Assembly: GCF_001280205.1 (NCBI RefSeq) | Contig: NZ_CP012573.1 | Location: forward strand, 1,488,001 to 1,552,000 | From: Clavibacter capsici | GTDB lineage: Bacteria > Actinomycetota > Actinomycetes > Actinomycetales > Microbacteriaceae | Reading direction: 5' to 3' | Length of the DNA stretch: 64,000 nt | Part shown: positions 39,313 to 48,614 of the stretch, piece after piece | How positions within the stretch are numbered: the first letter of the stretch is position 1 | How the letters are laid out: every line of letters begins with the position of its first letter | Translations under genes and position numbers: made by a program | Notes under the pieces: model-generated | Databases searched by the model: none | Seen by the model: only the letters and a program-made list of their open reading frames with translations | What the model was told of the DNA's origin: nothing

Positions 39313-39360
39313 CGCCCGTCGGCCGGGCATCCGTCCGGCCGCCTCCGCCCCGCGCGGATC

Positions 39361-39396
39361 CGACGCCCCCGTTCCCGTCAGGGACCGGGGGCGTCG
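39361..39396. terminator. Terminator downstream of the YceI gene
   Basis: CGACGCCCCCG with TTCCC pairs with GGGA and CCGGGGGCGTCG, with one small mismatch, between converging genes. Confidence 0.8.
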
Positions 39397-39412
39397 TCGT
39401 GCGCGGGGCCCC

Positions 39413-40345
39413 TCAGGGGACGAGGCCGAGCGCGCGCAGCGTCTCCGCCGGGCGCTCGACGTGCGCGAAGTGGCCGGCGTCGCGGATCACCGCGGAGCGG
39501 AGCGTCGACACCGTGCCGGCCAGCAGCTCGAGGTCGTCGGGCGAGACGAAGACGTCGTCGTCGCCGCGCACCGCGACCACCGGGCACGCGATGCGCGCCC
39601 ACAGCCCGTCGGCGTCGTAGCCGCGCGTGACCTCGGCGGCGAGCGAGAACGCGCGCGGCCGGGCCTCGGTCGCGATGGCGGCGACGATCGAGCGGCGCAC
39701 GCGCCAGCCGTGCGCGAAGAGCGGGAGGGCGACGGCGCGCATGAGGCGGATCCGGCCGACGCCGCGGATGAGGGCGGTGCCCGGGCGGCCGAGCCGGCGC
39801 ATGGTGCGCATCACCCCGAGCATCATCGTGAAGCCGGGGATGAGGCGGAAGTCGCGCACCGGATGGGCCACGCTCCGGATGACCGAGTACGTGGTGGGGG
39901 ACACGAGCGCGACGGACACGGCCCGCGCGGGATCCCCGGCCGCGAGGTGCAGCGCGATGAAGCCGCCCATCGAGTGGCCGACCAGCCGCCAGCGCGTGTA
40001 GCCGAGGCCGTCGACCACGCGCGTGACGGCGTCGGCGATGGCGTCGACGGTGGCCTCGTCGTCGGTCGCGTCGAGCGGCGAGCCGCCCCAGCCGGGGAGG
40101 TCGATCGCGACGACGTCGGCGAACGGGACCCCTGCCTCGCGCGCCGCGCGGATCAGCGGCGTCCAGGTCGTCCACGACCCGGCGGCGCCGTGCAGCAGGA
40201 CGGTCGCGGTGTCGGAGCCGCGGCGCTCCGCGCGGTGGTGCCGTACCGGGCCGAGCGCGGTGGGCGTGGTGCCCGGCATGAGGCCCGAGGCGCGCGGGTC
40301 CGGCTCGAGCTCGAGCGGGCTGTAGCCGGGGAGCGGACGCGTCAC
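39413..40345 (-). CDS. Alpha/beta-fold hydrolase
   Basis: 310 aa. LLHGAAGSWTTWTPLI oxyanion strand, AIDLPGWGGS, nucleophile S125 in LVGHSMGGF, acid near RGDDDVF and the catalytic His in DAGHFAHVERP: a complete triad of the haloalkane-dehalogenase/epoxide-hydrolase-like group with an inserted lid of about 70 basic residues. GTG start overlaps the FUSC stop, giving coupled translation in the dnaE2-FUSC-hydrolase direction. Confidence 0.9.
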   Translation of the reverse strand: MTRPLPGYSPLELEPDPRASGLMPGTTPTALGPVRHHRAERRGSDTATVLLHGAAGSWTTWTPLIRAAREAGVPFADVVAIDLPGWGGSPLDATDDEATVDAIADAVTRVVDGLGYTRWRLVGHSMGGFIALHLAAGDPARAVSVALVSPTTYSVIRSVAHPVRDFRLIPGFTMMLGVMRTMRRLGRPGTALIRGVGRIRLMRAVALPLFAHGWRVRRSIVAAIATEARPRAFSLAAEVTRGYDADGLWARIACPVVAVRGDDDVFVSPDDLELLAGTVSTLRSAVIRDAGHFAHVERPAETLRALGLVP

Positions 40346-41430
40346 TCGGCGCCGCCGATGATCTCCGAGCGGATGCGGCGGATGTCCTCCAGCAGCGAGC
40401 CGATGAGGATCCAGTGCTCCTCGCTCGGCTGCAGCACCACGAGCGGCGCCGTGAGCGCGGGCTCCTCGTGCGGCCCGGCCGCCTGCCCGTCGCCGCGGAC
40501 GCCGCCCGGGAGCGCGTGCTCCGCGAGGAGGCGCACGTCGTGGGCGGCGCGCGTCAGCTCGGTCGCGATGCCGCGCACGACCGGCTCCTCGGCGAGCGAC
40601 GGGTCGTAGCGGTCGTGCACCGCGCGCGTCATGCCGACCACGCGGTTGACGAGCACGGTCAGCGTGGCGAGCAGCTCCCGATCGGCCTCGAGCAGCGCCC
40701 GGTGGCGCCGTCGGAGCGGGTTGAGGGTGAGGCTCTCGAGGCCCCTGTCGACCTCGGCGACCGCCTTCGTGTGCCGCGGCCGGAGCTCGCGGGCGCGCGT
40801 GAGCATGCGGTCGAGCTCCTCGCGGTCGACGGGCTCGGCCAGCGCGCCGGCCAGCCGGTCGAGCGCGGCCGCGCAGTCGCCCGCGAGGCCGACCACCGCG
40901 CGGCGGCTGGCCTCGTGCAGCACGGGCGGGGCGATCGCGATGTTGACGACCACGCCGATGGCCGCGCCGATGATCGTCTCCACGATGCGGTCGAACGCGT
41001 ACACGGGGGAGAGCTGGCCGATGGCGAGCACGAGCATCGCGCTGATGGGGATCTGCGTGCTCGACCCGGGCGTGAGCCGGAACACCCAGCCGACGAGCAC
41101 CGCCACCACGACCGCGGTGAGCACCACCCAGCTCGACGTGCCGAGCGCGAGGCCGAGGACGAGCGCGAGCAGCACCCCGGTGATCACGCCGAGGCTGCGC
41201 TCCACCGCCTTGCCGAAGGTCTGGTTGATGCTCGGCTGCACGACGAGGAGCGCGGCGATGGTCGCGAAGATGGGCAGCTGCGCGGGCAGCAGGGCGATGC
41301 AGGTGAACCAGGCGATGATCGCGGCCACGCTGGTCTTGACCACCTGCACGAACGGGATGCGCGTGGTGGTGCGGACGGTCGTGGTGATGCGCACGTGCGG
41401 CCTCCGGCGGCTCTCGGGTGCCTCCATCAT
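40342..41430 (-). CDS. FUSC-family membrane transporter (aromatic acid exporter-like)
   Basis: 362 aa. Five to six N-terminal helices (TSVAAIIAWFTCIALLPAQLPIFATIAALLVVQPSINQTFGKAVERS covers the first two) are typical of FUSC/ArAE efflux proteins; the C-terminal 190 residues form a charged helical cytoplasmic domain. Only one membrane half is present, so it should act as an oligomer. Possible efflux of aromatic acids; not shown here. It starts 16 bases after the dnaE2 stop. Confidence 0.85.
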   Translation of the reverse strand: MMEAPESRRRPHVRITTTVRTTTRIPFVQVVKTSVAAIIAWFTCIALLPAQLPIFATIAALLVVQPSINQTFGKAVERSLGVITGVLLALVLGLALGTSSWVVLTAVVVAVLVGWVFRLTPGSSTQIPISAMLVLAIGQLSPVYAFDRIVETIIGAAIGVVVNIAIAPPVLHEASRRAVVGLAGDCAAALDRLAGALAEPVDREELDRMLTRARELRPRHTKAVAEVDRGLESLTLNPLRRRHRALLEADRELLATLTVLVNRVVGMTRAVHDRYDPSLAEEPVVRGIATELTRAAHDVRLLAEHALPGGVRGDGQAAGPHEEPALTAPLVVLQPSEEHWILIGSLLEDIRRIRSEIIGGAE

Positions 41431-41446
41431 CCCGCGACCCGCGCGC

Positions 41447-44400
41447 TCAGGCGACCTGGGCCGCGTCGTCCATCCCGTCGGCGCCGCCCGCGCCGCCCTG
41501 CCGCCTGGCGTCCTGCCAGCGCGCCCACATCTCCTTGAGGTCCCAGGCGTCCTCCGCCTGAATGGAGACGCCGCGCTCGCCCGTGCGCCTCGTGCGCCCG
41601 CGGATGACGAGCAGCCGCGTGCCGAAGAGCATGGGCCCCGCCTTCTGCTGCGCCTCGTCGAAGAAGGTGGAGTCGGAGCAGCCCGTGCCGTCGTCGAGGC
41701 TGATGAACACGACGCGCTTGCCGCTGCGCATGGGCGGGGTCTGCGTGGCGATGCGGATCCCGGCGACCACCACCTCGGAGCCGCTGCGCACCTCGAGCAG
41801 CTGGCTCGCCGGGATCACCCCGAGCTCGTCGAGCATCGGCCGGTAGCTCTCCAGGACGTGCTCGGTGACCTCCATCTGCAGGATGTCGAGCTCGGCGGCG
41901 ACCCGCTCGCGCCCGTCGGGGTCGGGGGAGCCGCGCGGGATGAGGTCGCGGTCGTCGACGAACAGGGGCAGCTGCCCGGCCGGATCCGCGGGGCGGGCCG
42001 CGCGCGCCGTGAGCCGCCGCACGTACGCCATCACGTCGCCGCGGGACGCGGGACCGCGGGTGCCGGCGTCGTCCGCCGAGGTCGCGAGCGGGTCGAGCGC
42101 GCCCACCGCCGCGAGCCGCTCGAGCAGCGCGCGCGACGGCTGCGCCTTCGCGTAGAAGTCGGAGATGGAGTCGAACGGCTGCCCGGCGACGATCCGCTCC
42201 ATCTCCGCCTCGCTCATGCCGTGCACGTCCTGCAGCGACAGCCGGATCCCCAGCTCGCCGATGCGCGTGCGCGCCGTGGTCGCCTCGCCCTCCACGCGCT
42301 CCACGCGGTAGACGCCCGTGGAGCGGTTCACGTCGAGCGGCAGCACGGGCACGCCCATCCGGCGCGCCTCGGTGAGGAGCAGGCGCTTGGGGTACATGCC
42401 GGGGTCGTGCGTGAGGATCCCCGCGAGGAACTCCGCCGGGTAGTGGGTCTTCAGCCACGCGCTCTGCCAGGTGGGCAGCGCGAAGGCCGCGCCGTGCGCC
42501 TTGCAGAAGCCGAACGAGCCGAAGCCCTTCAGCGCCTTCCAGATGCGCTCGACGTCGGCGTCCGAGAAGGGGCGCCGCCCCGTGCGGCCGTCGACGTGCG
42601 CGGACGTGCGCTCCCGGAAGGCCTGCTCGACCACCGTGTCCATGCGCTCCATGTTGCGGCGCAGCTCGTCGGCCTCGGCGAGGGAGACCTGCATGCAGTC
42701 GGCGAAGATCCGGATGACCTGCTCGTGGTAGATCACGACGCCGAACGTGGGCGCGAGGAACGGCGCGAACCGCGGGTGCAGGTAGTCGGGCCGGGTGATG
42801 CCGTGCTTCGTGTCGAGGAACGGCGCGACCATGTTGCCCTTCATGGGCCCCGGCCGGAACAGCGAGATGTCGGCGATGAGGTCCTCGTAGACGTCCGGCT
42901 GCATCTTGCCGATGAGCTCGCGCTGCCCCGGCGACTCGATCTGGAACATGCCCAGCGTGTGCGTGGTGCGGATGGCGGCGAAGGTCTCCTCGTCGTCGTG
43001 CGGGATCTCGTCGAGCTCGATGCGCCCGTCGCGGTGCACGTAGCGCGCGTCGACCGGGATGCCGCCCGCGACCGCCGAGCGCGCGCCGTGGATGCGGTGG
43101 ATCTCGTCCAGCGCGTACGCCATGGTGCTCTGCATCCGCACGCCCAGGATGTCGAGCTTGAGCAGCCCCATGTCGTCGATGTCGTCCTTGTCGAACTGGC
43201 TCATCGGCAGGCCCATGCCGCTCGGCTGCACGGGGCTCGTGCTGAGCAGGTCGGAGTCGCCGAGGATCACGCCGCACGGGTGCATGGAGATGTGGCGGGG
43301 GAGCCGGTCGAGCCGCTCGGTGAGGTCGACCAGCAGGTCGATGCTCGGGTCGTCGCGCACGAGGTCGGCGATGGGCTTCAGCTCCGGCTTCGTCTCGAGC
43401 ACCGCCCGGAACTCGCGCGCGTTGAACCGCCAGATGTTCTTGGCGATGAAGTCGATCTGCTGCTCGTCGAGGTCGAGCGCGAGCCCCGCGTCGCGCGCGG
43501 CGCCGCGGGCCCGGTAGGTGTTCTGCATCGACAGCAGCGTGACCCGGTTGCTCCCGTACCTCTCGAACACGCGGTGGTACACCTCGTGCCGGCGCGCGGA
43601 CTCCACGTCGATGTCGATGTCCGGCAGCGTCGAGCGCACCTTGCCGAGGAAGCGCTCGAACAGGAGGTCGTGCTCGAGCGGGTCGACGTTGGAGATGCGC
43701 AGCAGGTAGTTGACGAGGCTGCCCGCGCCGGATCCGCGCGCCTGGTTGCGCACGCCCATGTCGCGCATGAGGGAGCACACGTCGGCGACCGTGAGGAAGT
43801 AGGTGGCGAAGCCGAAGCCCGTGATGGTCTGGAGCTCGGTGCGCATGCGGGCGAGCACGCGCTGCCGCATCGCCTCGTCCACGTGCCCGAACCGCTCGGT
43901 GACGCCGGCCTCGGCCTTCCGCCACAGCGCCTCGTCCGGGTCGCCCGTGACGCCGATGACCGACTTCTCCGGCAGCTTGGGCTTCCGCCAGGCGAGGTCG
44001 GCGTCGGGATCCAGCCGGCACCGGTCCGCCAGCTCCTCGGTGGCGCGCAGCAGGGCCTCCCCGGCGCGGCGGTCGAGGGAGGAGGTGCCGGCGATCTCGC
44101 GCGCGATCGCCTGCATCTCCTTCGGGGTCTTCAGCCACGCCTGGCCGTTGGGCTGCGGCCGGAACGACCCCAGCGGGCGCAGCGTCCCCGCGGCGTCGAG
44201 CACGTCGCCCGTGAGCGCGTCGTCGGGCTCGAGGTAGCGGACCGCGTTGGTGAGCACGGCCGGGACGCGATGCGCGTCGGCGAGCTCCAGCATCCGGGCC
44301 GCGTGGCGGAGGCTCGCGGACTCGCCGGGCTCGGTGAAGTGGCAGACCACCTCGACCGCGATCGCGCCCGGCAGGAGGCGCGCCCACTCGGCGAGGTGCC

Positions 44401-44872
44401 GGGATGCGAGCGCGTGGTCGCCGGCCGCGACCGCGCGGCCCACGTCCGAGTCGGGCCCGAGCATGACCGTGCCGACCGGTCCGTCCTCGCCGAGGAGGAA
44501 GGCGGGCGGCCGGGTGCGTTGGATGCCCGCCTGGGCGCTCCGGGCGGTGCTGCGCGCCGTGCCCCGGCCGTGGCTCGCGCTGATGAGCCGGCTGAGCGCC
44601 GCCCAGCCCTGGCCGTGCGTGCCGCCGTGCGCGAGCACCGTGATCCGCCCGGGGTGGTCGCCCGTGAGCCCGAGCTCCGCGCCCACGACGGGGGAGACCC
44701 CCGCGGCGATCGAGCGGCGGATGTGGCGGACGGCGCCGTACAGCCCGTCGCGGTCGGTGATCGCCGCGGCCGACGCCCCCTCGGACGCGACCCGGTCGAC
44801 GAGCGCCTCGGGCGCCGTGGTGCCGTGGTGGGCGGAGAACGCGGACGCGACGTGCAGGTGGGTGAAGCTCAC
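41447..44872 (-). CDS. dnaE2: Error-prone DNA polymerase DnaE2 (ImuC)
   Basis: 1141 aa. PHP domain at the N-terminus (FTHLHVASAFSAHHG, AAITDRDGLYGA), polymerase core with RGSGAGSLVNYLL, the catalytic aspartates in PDIDIDVES near residue 417, HPCGVIL and SLFRPGPMKGNM, then helix-hairpin-helix and an OB domain (VVVAGIRIATQTPPM). The length, a short C-terminus and an SOS box upstream mark it as the damage-inducible translesion paralogue rather than the replicase. GTG start at 44872 at the family-typical VSFTHLHVAS. The usual partner imuB is not in the window. Confidence 0.92.
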   Translation of the reverse strand: MSFTHLHVASAFSAHHGTTAPEALVDRVASEGASAAAITDRDGLYGAVRHIRRSIAAGVSPVVGAELGLTGDHPGRITVLAHGGTHGQGWAALSRLISASHGRGTARSTARSAQAGIQRTRPPAFLLGEDGPVGTVMLGPDSDVGRAVAAGDHALASRHLAEWARLLPGAIAVEVVCHFTEPGESASLRHAARMLELADAHRVPAVLTNAVRYLEPDDALTGDVLDAAGTLRPLGSFRPQPNGQAWLKTPKEMQAIAREIAGTSSLDRRAGEALLRATEELADRCRLDPDADLAWRKPKLPEKSVIGVTGDPDEALWRKAEAGVTERFGHVDEAMRQRVLARMRTELQTITGFGFATYFLTVADVCSLMRDMGVRNQARGSGAGSLVNYLLRISNVDPLEHDLLFERFLGKVRSTLPDIDIDVESARRHEVYHRVFERYGSNRVTLLSMQNTYRARGAARDAGLALDLDEQQIDFIAKNIWRFNAREFRAVLETKPELKPIADLVRDDPSIDLLVDLTERLDRLPRHISMHPCGVILGDSDLLSTSPVQPSGMGLPMSQFDKDDIDDMGLLKLDILGVRMQSTMAYALDEIHRIHGARSAVAGGIPVDARYVHRDGRIELDEIPHDDEETFAAIRTTHTLGMFQIESPGQRELIGKMQPDVYEDLIADISLFRPGPMKGNMVAPFLDTKHGITRPDYLHPRFAPFLAPTFGVVIYHEQVIRIFADCMQVSLAEADELRRNMERMDTVVEQAFRERTSAHVDGRTGRRPFSDADVERIWKALKGFGSFGFCKAHGAAFALPTWQSAWLKTHYPAEFLAGILTHDPGMYPKRLLLTEARRMGVPVLPLDVNRSTGVYRVERVEGEATTARTRIGELGIRLSLQDVHGMSEAEMERIVAGQPFDSISDFYAKAQPSRALLERLAAVGALDPLATSADDAGTRGPASRGDVMAYVRRLTARAARPADPAGQLPLFVDDRDLIPRGSPDPDGRERVAAELDILQMEVTEHVLESYRPMLDELGVIPASQLLEVRSGSEVVVAGIRIATQTPPMRSGKRVVFISLDDGTGCSDSTFFDEAQQKAGPMLFGTRLLVIRGRTRRTGERGVSIQAEDAWDLKEMWARWQDARRQGGAGGADGMDDAAQVA

Positions 44873-44916
44873 GCACGCCTCCCGACGGATCCGCCGCGCC
44901 CTCCCGAGCGCGATGT

Positions 44917-44932
44917 TCGAACGGATGTTCGA
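44917..44932. promoter_or_regulatory. LexA (SOS) box upstream of dnaE2
   Basis: TCGAAC-GGAT-GTTCGA is a perfect actinobacterial LexA palindrome, 45 bases before the dnaE2 start. On the minus strand a TACACT hexamer (44940-44945) precedes it, so LexA would sit on the transcription start. It is also 53 bases from the divergent G6PD-like start. Confidence 0.92.
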
Positions 44933-44972
44933 CTCGCCCAGTGTAGGTCGGCTGCCCGACGGCCGCGACCCG

Positions 44973-44978
44973 TAGTCT
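44973..44978 (+). promoter_or_regulatory. -10 element for the G6PD-like gene
   Basis: TAGTCT, 6 nt before the ATG at 44985. Confidence 0.4.
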
Positions 44979-44984
44979 CGGAGG

Positions 44985-46352
44985 ATGACCAGCGAACCCT
45001 CCACCCTCGTCATCCTCGGCGCCAGCGGCGACCTCACGGAACGCCTCCTCCTGCCGGGTCTCGGCAGCCTCGTGGCGAGCGATCGGGGGCGGCGGATCCA
45101 GCTCATCGGCACCGGCCGGAGCGAACGGTCGCCCCAGGAGTGGACGAGGACGGTCAAGACCGCGTTCGACTCCGTGGAGGCCACGGGGCGCCGGGCGGCG
45201 AGCATCGTCTCGTCGACGAAGTACATCCAGGCCGACCCCACGGACCTCGACGACCTGAAGCGCATCCTCGAGGCGTGCGAGGGCGCGCCGGCCCTGTACT
45301 TCGCGCTGCCGCCGGCCATCTCCATCGCGGTGTGCGAGAAGCTCGAGCAGCTCGACCTGCCGGAGGGCACCACGCTGGCGCTCGAGAAGCCCTTCGGCTC
45401 GAACAGCCGCACGGCCGCCCAGCTCAACCGCCAGCTGCTGAAGCTCGTGCCGGAGGACCGCATCCACCGCACCGACCACTTCCTCGGCCTCTCCACGGTG
45501 CTCAACCTCGTGTCGCTGCGCTTCGCCAACCGGTTCTTCGAGTCGGTGTGGAGCGCCAGGGACATCGAGAAGGTCGAGATCCTCTACGACGAGACGCTCG
45601 CGCTCGAGGGCCGCGCCGCCTACTACGACAAGTCGGGCGCGCTGGTCGACATGATCCAGAGCCACCTGCTGCAGGTGCTCGCGGTCTTCGCGATGGAGCC
45701 GCCCGCGAGCATCGACCCGGACGACCTGCGCTCGAACATCGCCTCGGTCCTCCGCGCCACGGAGGTCTGGGACAACGACCCCGTCGCGCACAGCCGCCGC
45801 GCCCGCTACACGGGCGCCACGGTCGACGGCACCCGCATCCCCGCCTACGCCAAGGAGGAGGGGGTGGATCCGGCCAACGAGACGGAGACGCTCGCGGAGG
45901 TCACCTTCGGTGTCGCGAACGCGCGCTGGGCGGGCGTGCCGTTCCGGCTGCGGTCGGGCAAGGCGCTCAAGGAGGCGTCGAAGCGCATCGTCGTCACGTT
46001 CAAGCCCGTGGCGCACCTGCCGCGCGGCCTCCACGGCTCGGCCCGGCCCGACCGGCTCGTCATCGACCTGAAGCCCGACGGCATCTCGCTCGAGGTCACC
46101 ATGGACGGCACCGGCGAGCCCTTCACGCTCACCCAGTCCACCTTCCGCGCGGAGTTCGCCCAGCCCGAGCTCACCCCGTACGGCGAGGTGCTCGACGGGA
46201 TCCTCGCCGGCGACCCGCGCCTCTCGGTCCGCGGCGACGTGGCCGAGCGGTGCTGGCGCATCGTCGCGCCCGTCATGCGCGCCTGGAAGGGCGACCGCGT
46301 GCCCATGGCCGAGTACCGCGCCGGATCCGCGGGGCCGACCGCCTGGCGCTGA
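44985..46352 (+). CDS. Glucose-6-phosphate dehydrogenase-like protein (divergent paralogue)
   Basis: 455 aa. NADP fingerprint GASGDLTERLLLP (from residue 12), EKPFG, the catalytic D164-H165 and DMIQSHLLQVLAVFAMEPP are as in Zwf. The strictly used RIDHYLGKE is RTDHFLGLS here: the substrate-phosphate Lys is L169 and the Glu is Ser. The protein is about 30-50 residues shorter than typical Zwf. It lies alone, with no opcA, pgl or tal, so it is unlikely to be the main pentose-phosphate enzyme. Probably a dehydrogenase of a different sugar or a weak G6PD. Confidence 0.85.
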   Translation: MTSEPSTLVILGASGDLTERLLLPGLGSLVASDRGRRIQLIGTGRSERSPQEWTRTVKTAFDSVEATGRRAASIVSSTKYIQADPTDLDDLKRILEACEGAPALYFALPPAISIAVCEKLEQLDLPEGTTLALEKPFGSNSRTAAQLNRQLLKLVPEDRIHRTDHFLGLSTVLNLVSLRFANRFFESVWSARDIEKVEILYDETLALEGRAAYYDKSGALVDMIQSHLLQVLAVFAMEPPASIDPDDLRSNIASVLRATEVWDNDPVAHSRRARYTGATVDGTRIPAYAKEEGVDPANETETLAEVTFGVANARWAGVPFRLRSGKALKEASKRIVVTFKPVAHLPRGLHGSARPDRLVIDLKPDGISLEVTMDGTGEPFTLTQSTFRAEFAQPELTPYGEVLDGILAGDPRLSVRGDVAERCWRIVAPVMRAWKGDRVPMAEYRAGSAGPTAWR

Positions 46353-46428
46353 CCGGGCCGCGTCGGCCTCCCGTATGACGGCTCGCTGGGCGTCGTCGCC
46401 TCCCGGGGGCGGCGCCCACGGCGCGCCC

Positions 46429-46434
46429 TAGCGT
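46429..46434 (+). promoter_or_regulatory. -10 element for the dienelactone hydrolase gene
   Basis: TAGCGT, 6 nt before the ATG. Confidence 0.4.
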
Positions 46435-46440
46435 GAGGGC

Positions 46441-47190
46441 ATGCCCGTGACGCTCACCGAGATCCCCCTGCCCGCCGCCGGACCCGGGGCGTCGCCCGGC
46501 CTGCACGGCGTCCTCGCGGTGCCCGACGGCGACGGCCCCTGGCCCGCGGTCGTCGTGGTGCACGAGGCCTTCGGCGTCACTGACGTCATGCGCCGCCAGG
46601 CGGAGCGGCTCGCCGAGGCCGGCTTCCTCGCGCTCATGCCCGACCTCTTCTCCGCGGGCGGCGCGCGCCGCTGCCTGGTCGCGACCTTCCGCACGCTCGC
46701 GGCGGGGGAGGGCCGCGCGTTCGTCGACGTCGAGTCCGCCCGCCGCGCGCTCCTCGCCCGCGCCGACTGCACGGGTCGCGTGGGCGTCATCGGCTTCTGC
46801 ATGGGCGGCGGGTTCGCCCTCGCGGCGGCCTCCCGCGGCTTCGACGCGTCGAGCGTCAACTACGGCATGCTCCCCGACGACCTCGACGGCGTGCTCGACG
46901 GCGCGTGCCCGATCGTCGCGAGCTACGGCGGGCGCGACCGGCAGCTGGCCGGATCCGCCGACCGGCTCGAGGCCGCCCTCGTCGCGCACGGGATCGACCA
47001 CGACGTGCGCGAGTACCCGGATGCCGGGCACGCCTTCCTGAACGACGCCGAGTCGGGGCCGCGGCTGCTCCGTCCGGTGCTGCGCGCGGTCGGGATGGGC
47101 CCCGAGCCCGCGTCGGCGGAGGACGCGTGGCGGCGGATCGACGCGTTCCTCGACGCCCACCTGCGCGACGGCGAGCCCGCGGGGGCGTAG
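46441..47190 (+). CDS. Dienelactone hydrolase family protein
   Basis: 249 aa. Catalytic Cys C120 in GFCMGGGFAL, acid D166 (SYGGRDRQL) and H197 (DAGHAFLND) form the DLH triad; E42 in VVHEAFGV is the residue that shields the Cys in Pseudomonas DLH. Hydrolysis of lactones or esters is expected, but no aromatic-degradation genes adjoin, so the substrate is open. Confidence 0.92.
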   Translation: MPVTLTEIPLPAAGPGASPGLHGVLAVPDGDGPWPAVVVVHEAFGVTDVMRRQAERLAEAGFLALMPDLFSAGGARRCLVATFRTLAAGEGRAFVDVESARRALLARADCTGRVGVIGFCMGGGFALAAASRGFDASSVNYGMLPDDLDGVLDGACPIVASYGGRDRQLAGSADRLEAALVAHGIDHDVREYPDAGHAFLNDAESGPRLLRPVLRAVGMGPEPASAEDAWRRIDAFLDAHLRDGEPAGA

Positions 47191-47297
47191 CGCATCCGTC
47201 CGCGCGCCGGGCGGACTCTCCACCGCCCTCGGTTACCCTGTGGAGGATCCGGGTGCCCGCGCCCGGCGCTCCCCGCCCGGCGACGAGAGATCCCCCC

Positions 47298-48578
47298 ATG
47301 CAGCACGCCCCCCAGAGGACCCGCGCCGACCGGGCCCGCGTCCGCGGCATCGCCCGCCACGGCCGGCTCCGCGCCCCGAGCGCCTCGCGCACCGTGATGA
47401 AGGGGATCGGCATGGTCGCCGCCGTCTCCGTCGCAGCGGCGGCGTCGATCCTGACCATCGCCTTCTGGGACCTCTCGCGCACCGTCGCCGACAACACGGT
47501 CGACATCTCGGGCGGCCAGACGCTCCCGCCGTCGCTCGGCGGCATCGACGGCGGCGCCAACATCCTCATCGTCGGCAGCGACAGCCGCGCCGGCCAGGGC
47601 GACGGCTACGGCGCCGCGAAGGACGTGGGCACCGCGACGCTCAACGACGTGACGATGCTGCTGCACATCAGCGAGGACAGCAGCCGCGCGACGGTCATCT
47701 CGTTCCCGCGCGACATGCTCGTCCCCATCCCGGAGTGCGAGGGCCCCGACGGCACGAAGTACCCGGCCAGCGCGCGCGCCCAGCTCAACGAGTCGCTGTC
47801 CCGCGGCGGCTTCGAGTGCACCGTGCGGATGGTCGAGGGCCTCACCGGACTCGACATCCCCTACGGCGGCGTCGTGCAGTTCAACGGCGTGGTCGAGATG
47901 TCCAACGCCGTCGGCGGCGTCGAGGTCTGCGTGGCCAACGGCATCTACGACAAGAAGACCGACTTGGCGCTGGATCCCGGCATCCACCCGCTCCAGGGCA
48001 AGGAGGCGGTGCAGTTCCTCCGCACGCGCTACGGCGTGGGCGACGGCAGCGACATCTCGCGCATCGGCAACCAGCAGGTGTTCCTGAGCGCGCTCGTGCG
48101 CACCATCAAGAGCTCCGACACGCTGACGAACCCCGCCAAGCTCTACGGCATCGCGCGCGCCGTCGTCGACAACATGCAGCTGTCGACCTCGCTCGCCGAC
48201 CTCGACACGCTCGTCTCGGTGGCGCTCACGTTCAAGGACATCCCGCTCGACGACGTGGTGTTCCTCCAGTACCCGGGCACCGTGCTCGCCAACGGCCGGG
48301 TGCAGCCGGACGCGCCGGCGGCGGCCCAGCTCGTGAGCCTGCTCGCGTCCGACGCGGACTTCTCGCTCGGCCAGCCCGCGGCGACGGGCGAGGCCGGCAG
48401 CGTGCCAGGCAGCGTCCCGGGCGAGGGTGCGACGACGCCGCCCGCGGCCCCGTCGCCGACGCCGACCGACGGATCCGCACCGGCGCCCGCCCCGACGCCG
48501 ACCGCGGAGGTGCTCGACCAGAGCATCACCGGCCAGACCGCCGCGCAGGCCACCTGCTCCAACGGCCAGGGCCGCTAG
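47298..48578 (+). CDS. LytR-CpsA-Psr (LCP) family cell-wall glycopolymer ligase
   Basis: 426 aa. Cytoplasmic basic tail, one helix (about 37-56), then the extracellular LCP domain: GSDSRAGQG, NDVTMLLHI, VISFPRDMLVPIP and LRTRYGVGDGSDISRIGNQQ hold the Asp/Arg residues that bind the polyprenyl pyrophosphate donor. The C-terminal 70 residues are P/A/T/G-rich and end near a cysteine; no LytR_C domain is evident. It attaches wall polymers to peptidoglycan. TACCCT (47234-47239) is a possible -10. Confidence 0.93.
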   Translation: MQHAPQRTRADRARVRGIARHGRLRAPSASRTVMKGIGMVAAVSVAAAASILTIAFWDLSRTVADNTVDISGGQTLPPSLGGIDGGANILIVGSDSRAGQGDGYGAAKDVGTATLNDVTMLLHISEDSSRATVISFPRDMLVPIPECEGPDGTKYPASARAQLNESLSRGGFECTVRMVEGLTGLDIPYGGVVQFNGVVEMSNAVGGVEVCVANGIYDKKTDLALDPGIHPLQGKEAVQFLRTRYGVGDGSDISRIGNQQVFLSALVRTIKSSDTLTNPAKLYGIARAVVDNMQLSTSLADLDTLVSVALTFKDIPLDDVVFLQYPGTVLANGRVQPDAPAAAQLVSLLASDADFSLGQPAATGEAGSVPGSVPGEGATTPPAAPSPTPTDGSAPAPAPTPTAEVLDQSITGQTAAQATCSNGQGR

Positions 48579-48594
48579 GGAACGGGAACCGTCC

Positions 48595-48614
48595 CGCCGG
48601 GTGGAGGCCCGGCG
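48595..48614. terminator. Short hairpin between LCP and pnuC genes
   Basis: CGCCGGG pairs with CCCGGCG around a 6-nt loop; a second weaker stem (GGGAACGG/CCGTCCC) precedes it. Bidirectional ending for converging genes is plausible. Confidence 0.5.

Noticed and set aside
40631-46378. Open frame of about 1900 codons on the plus strand
   Set aside because: Runs antisense to FUSC and dnaE2 and out of frame through the G6PD-like gene; low-complexity, no conserved domain.
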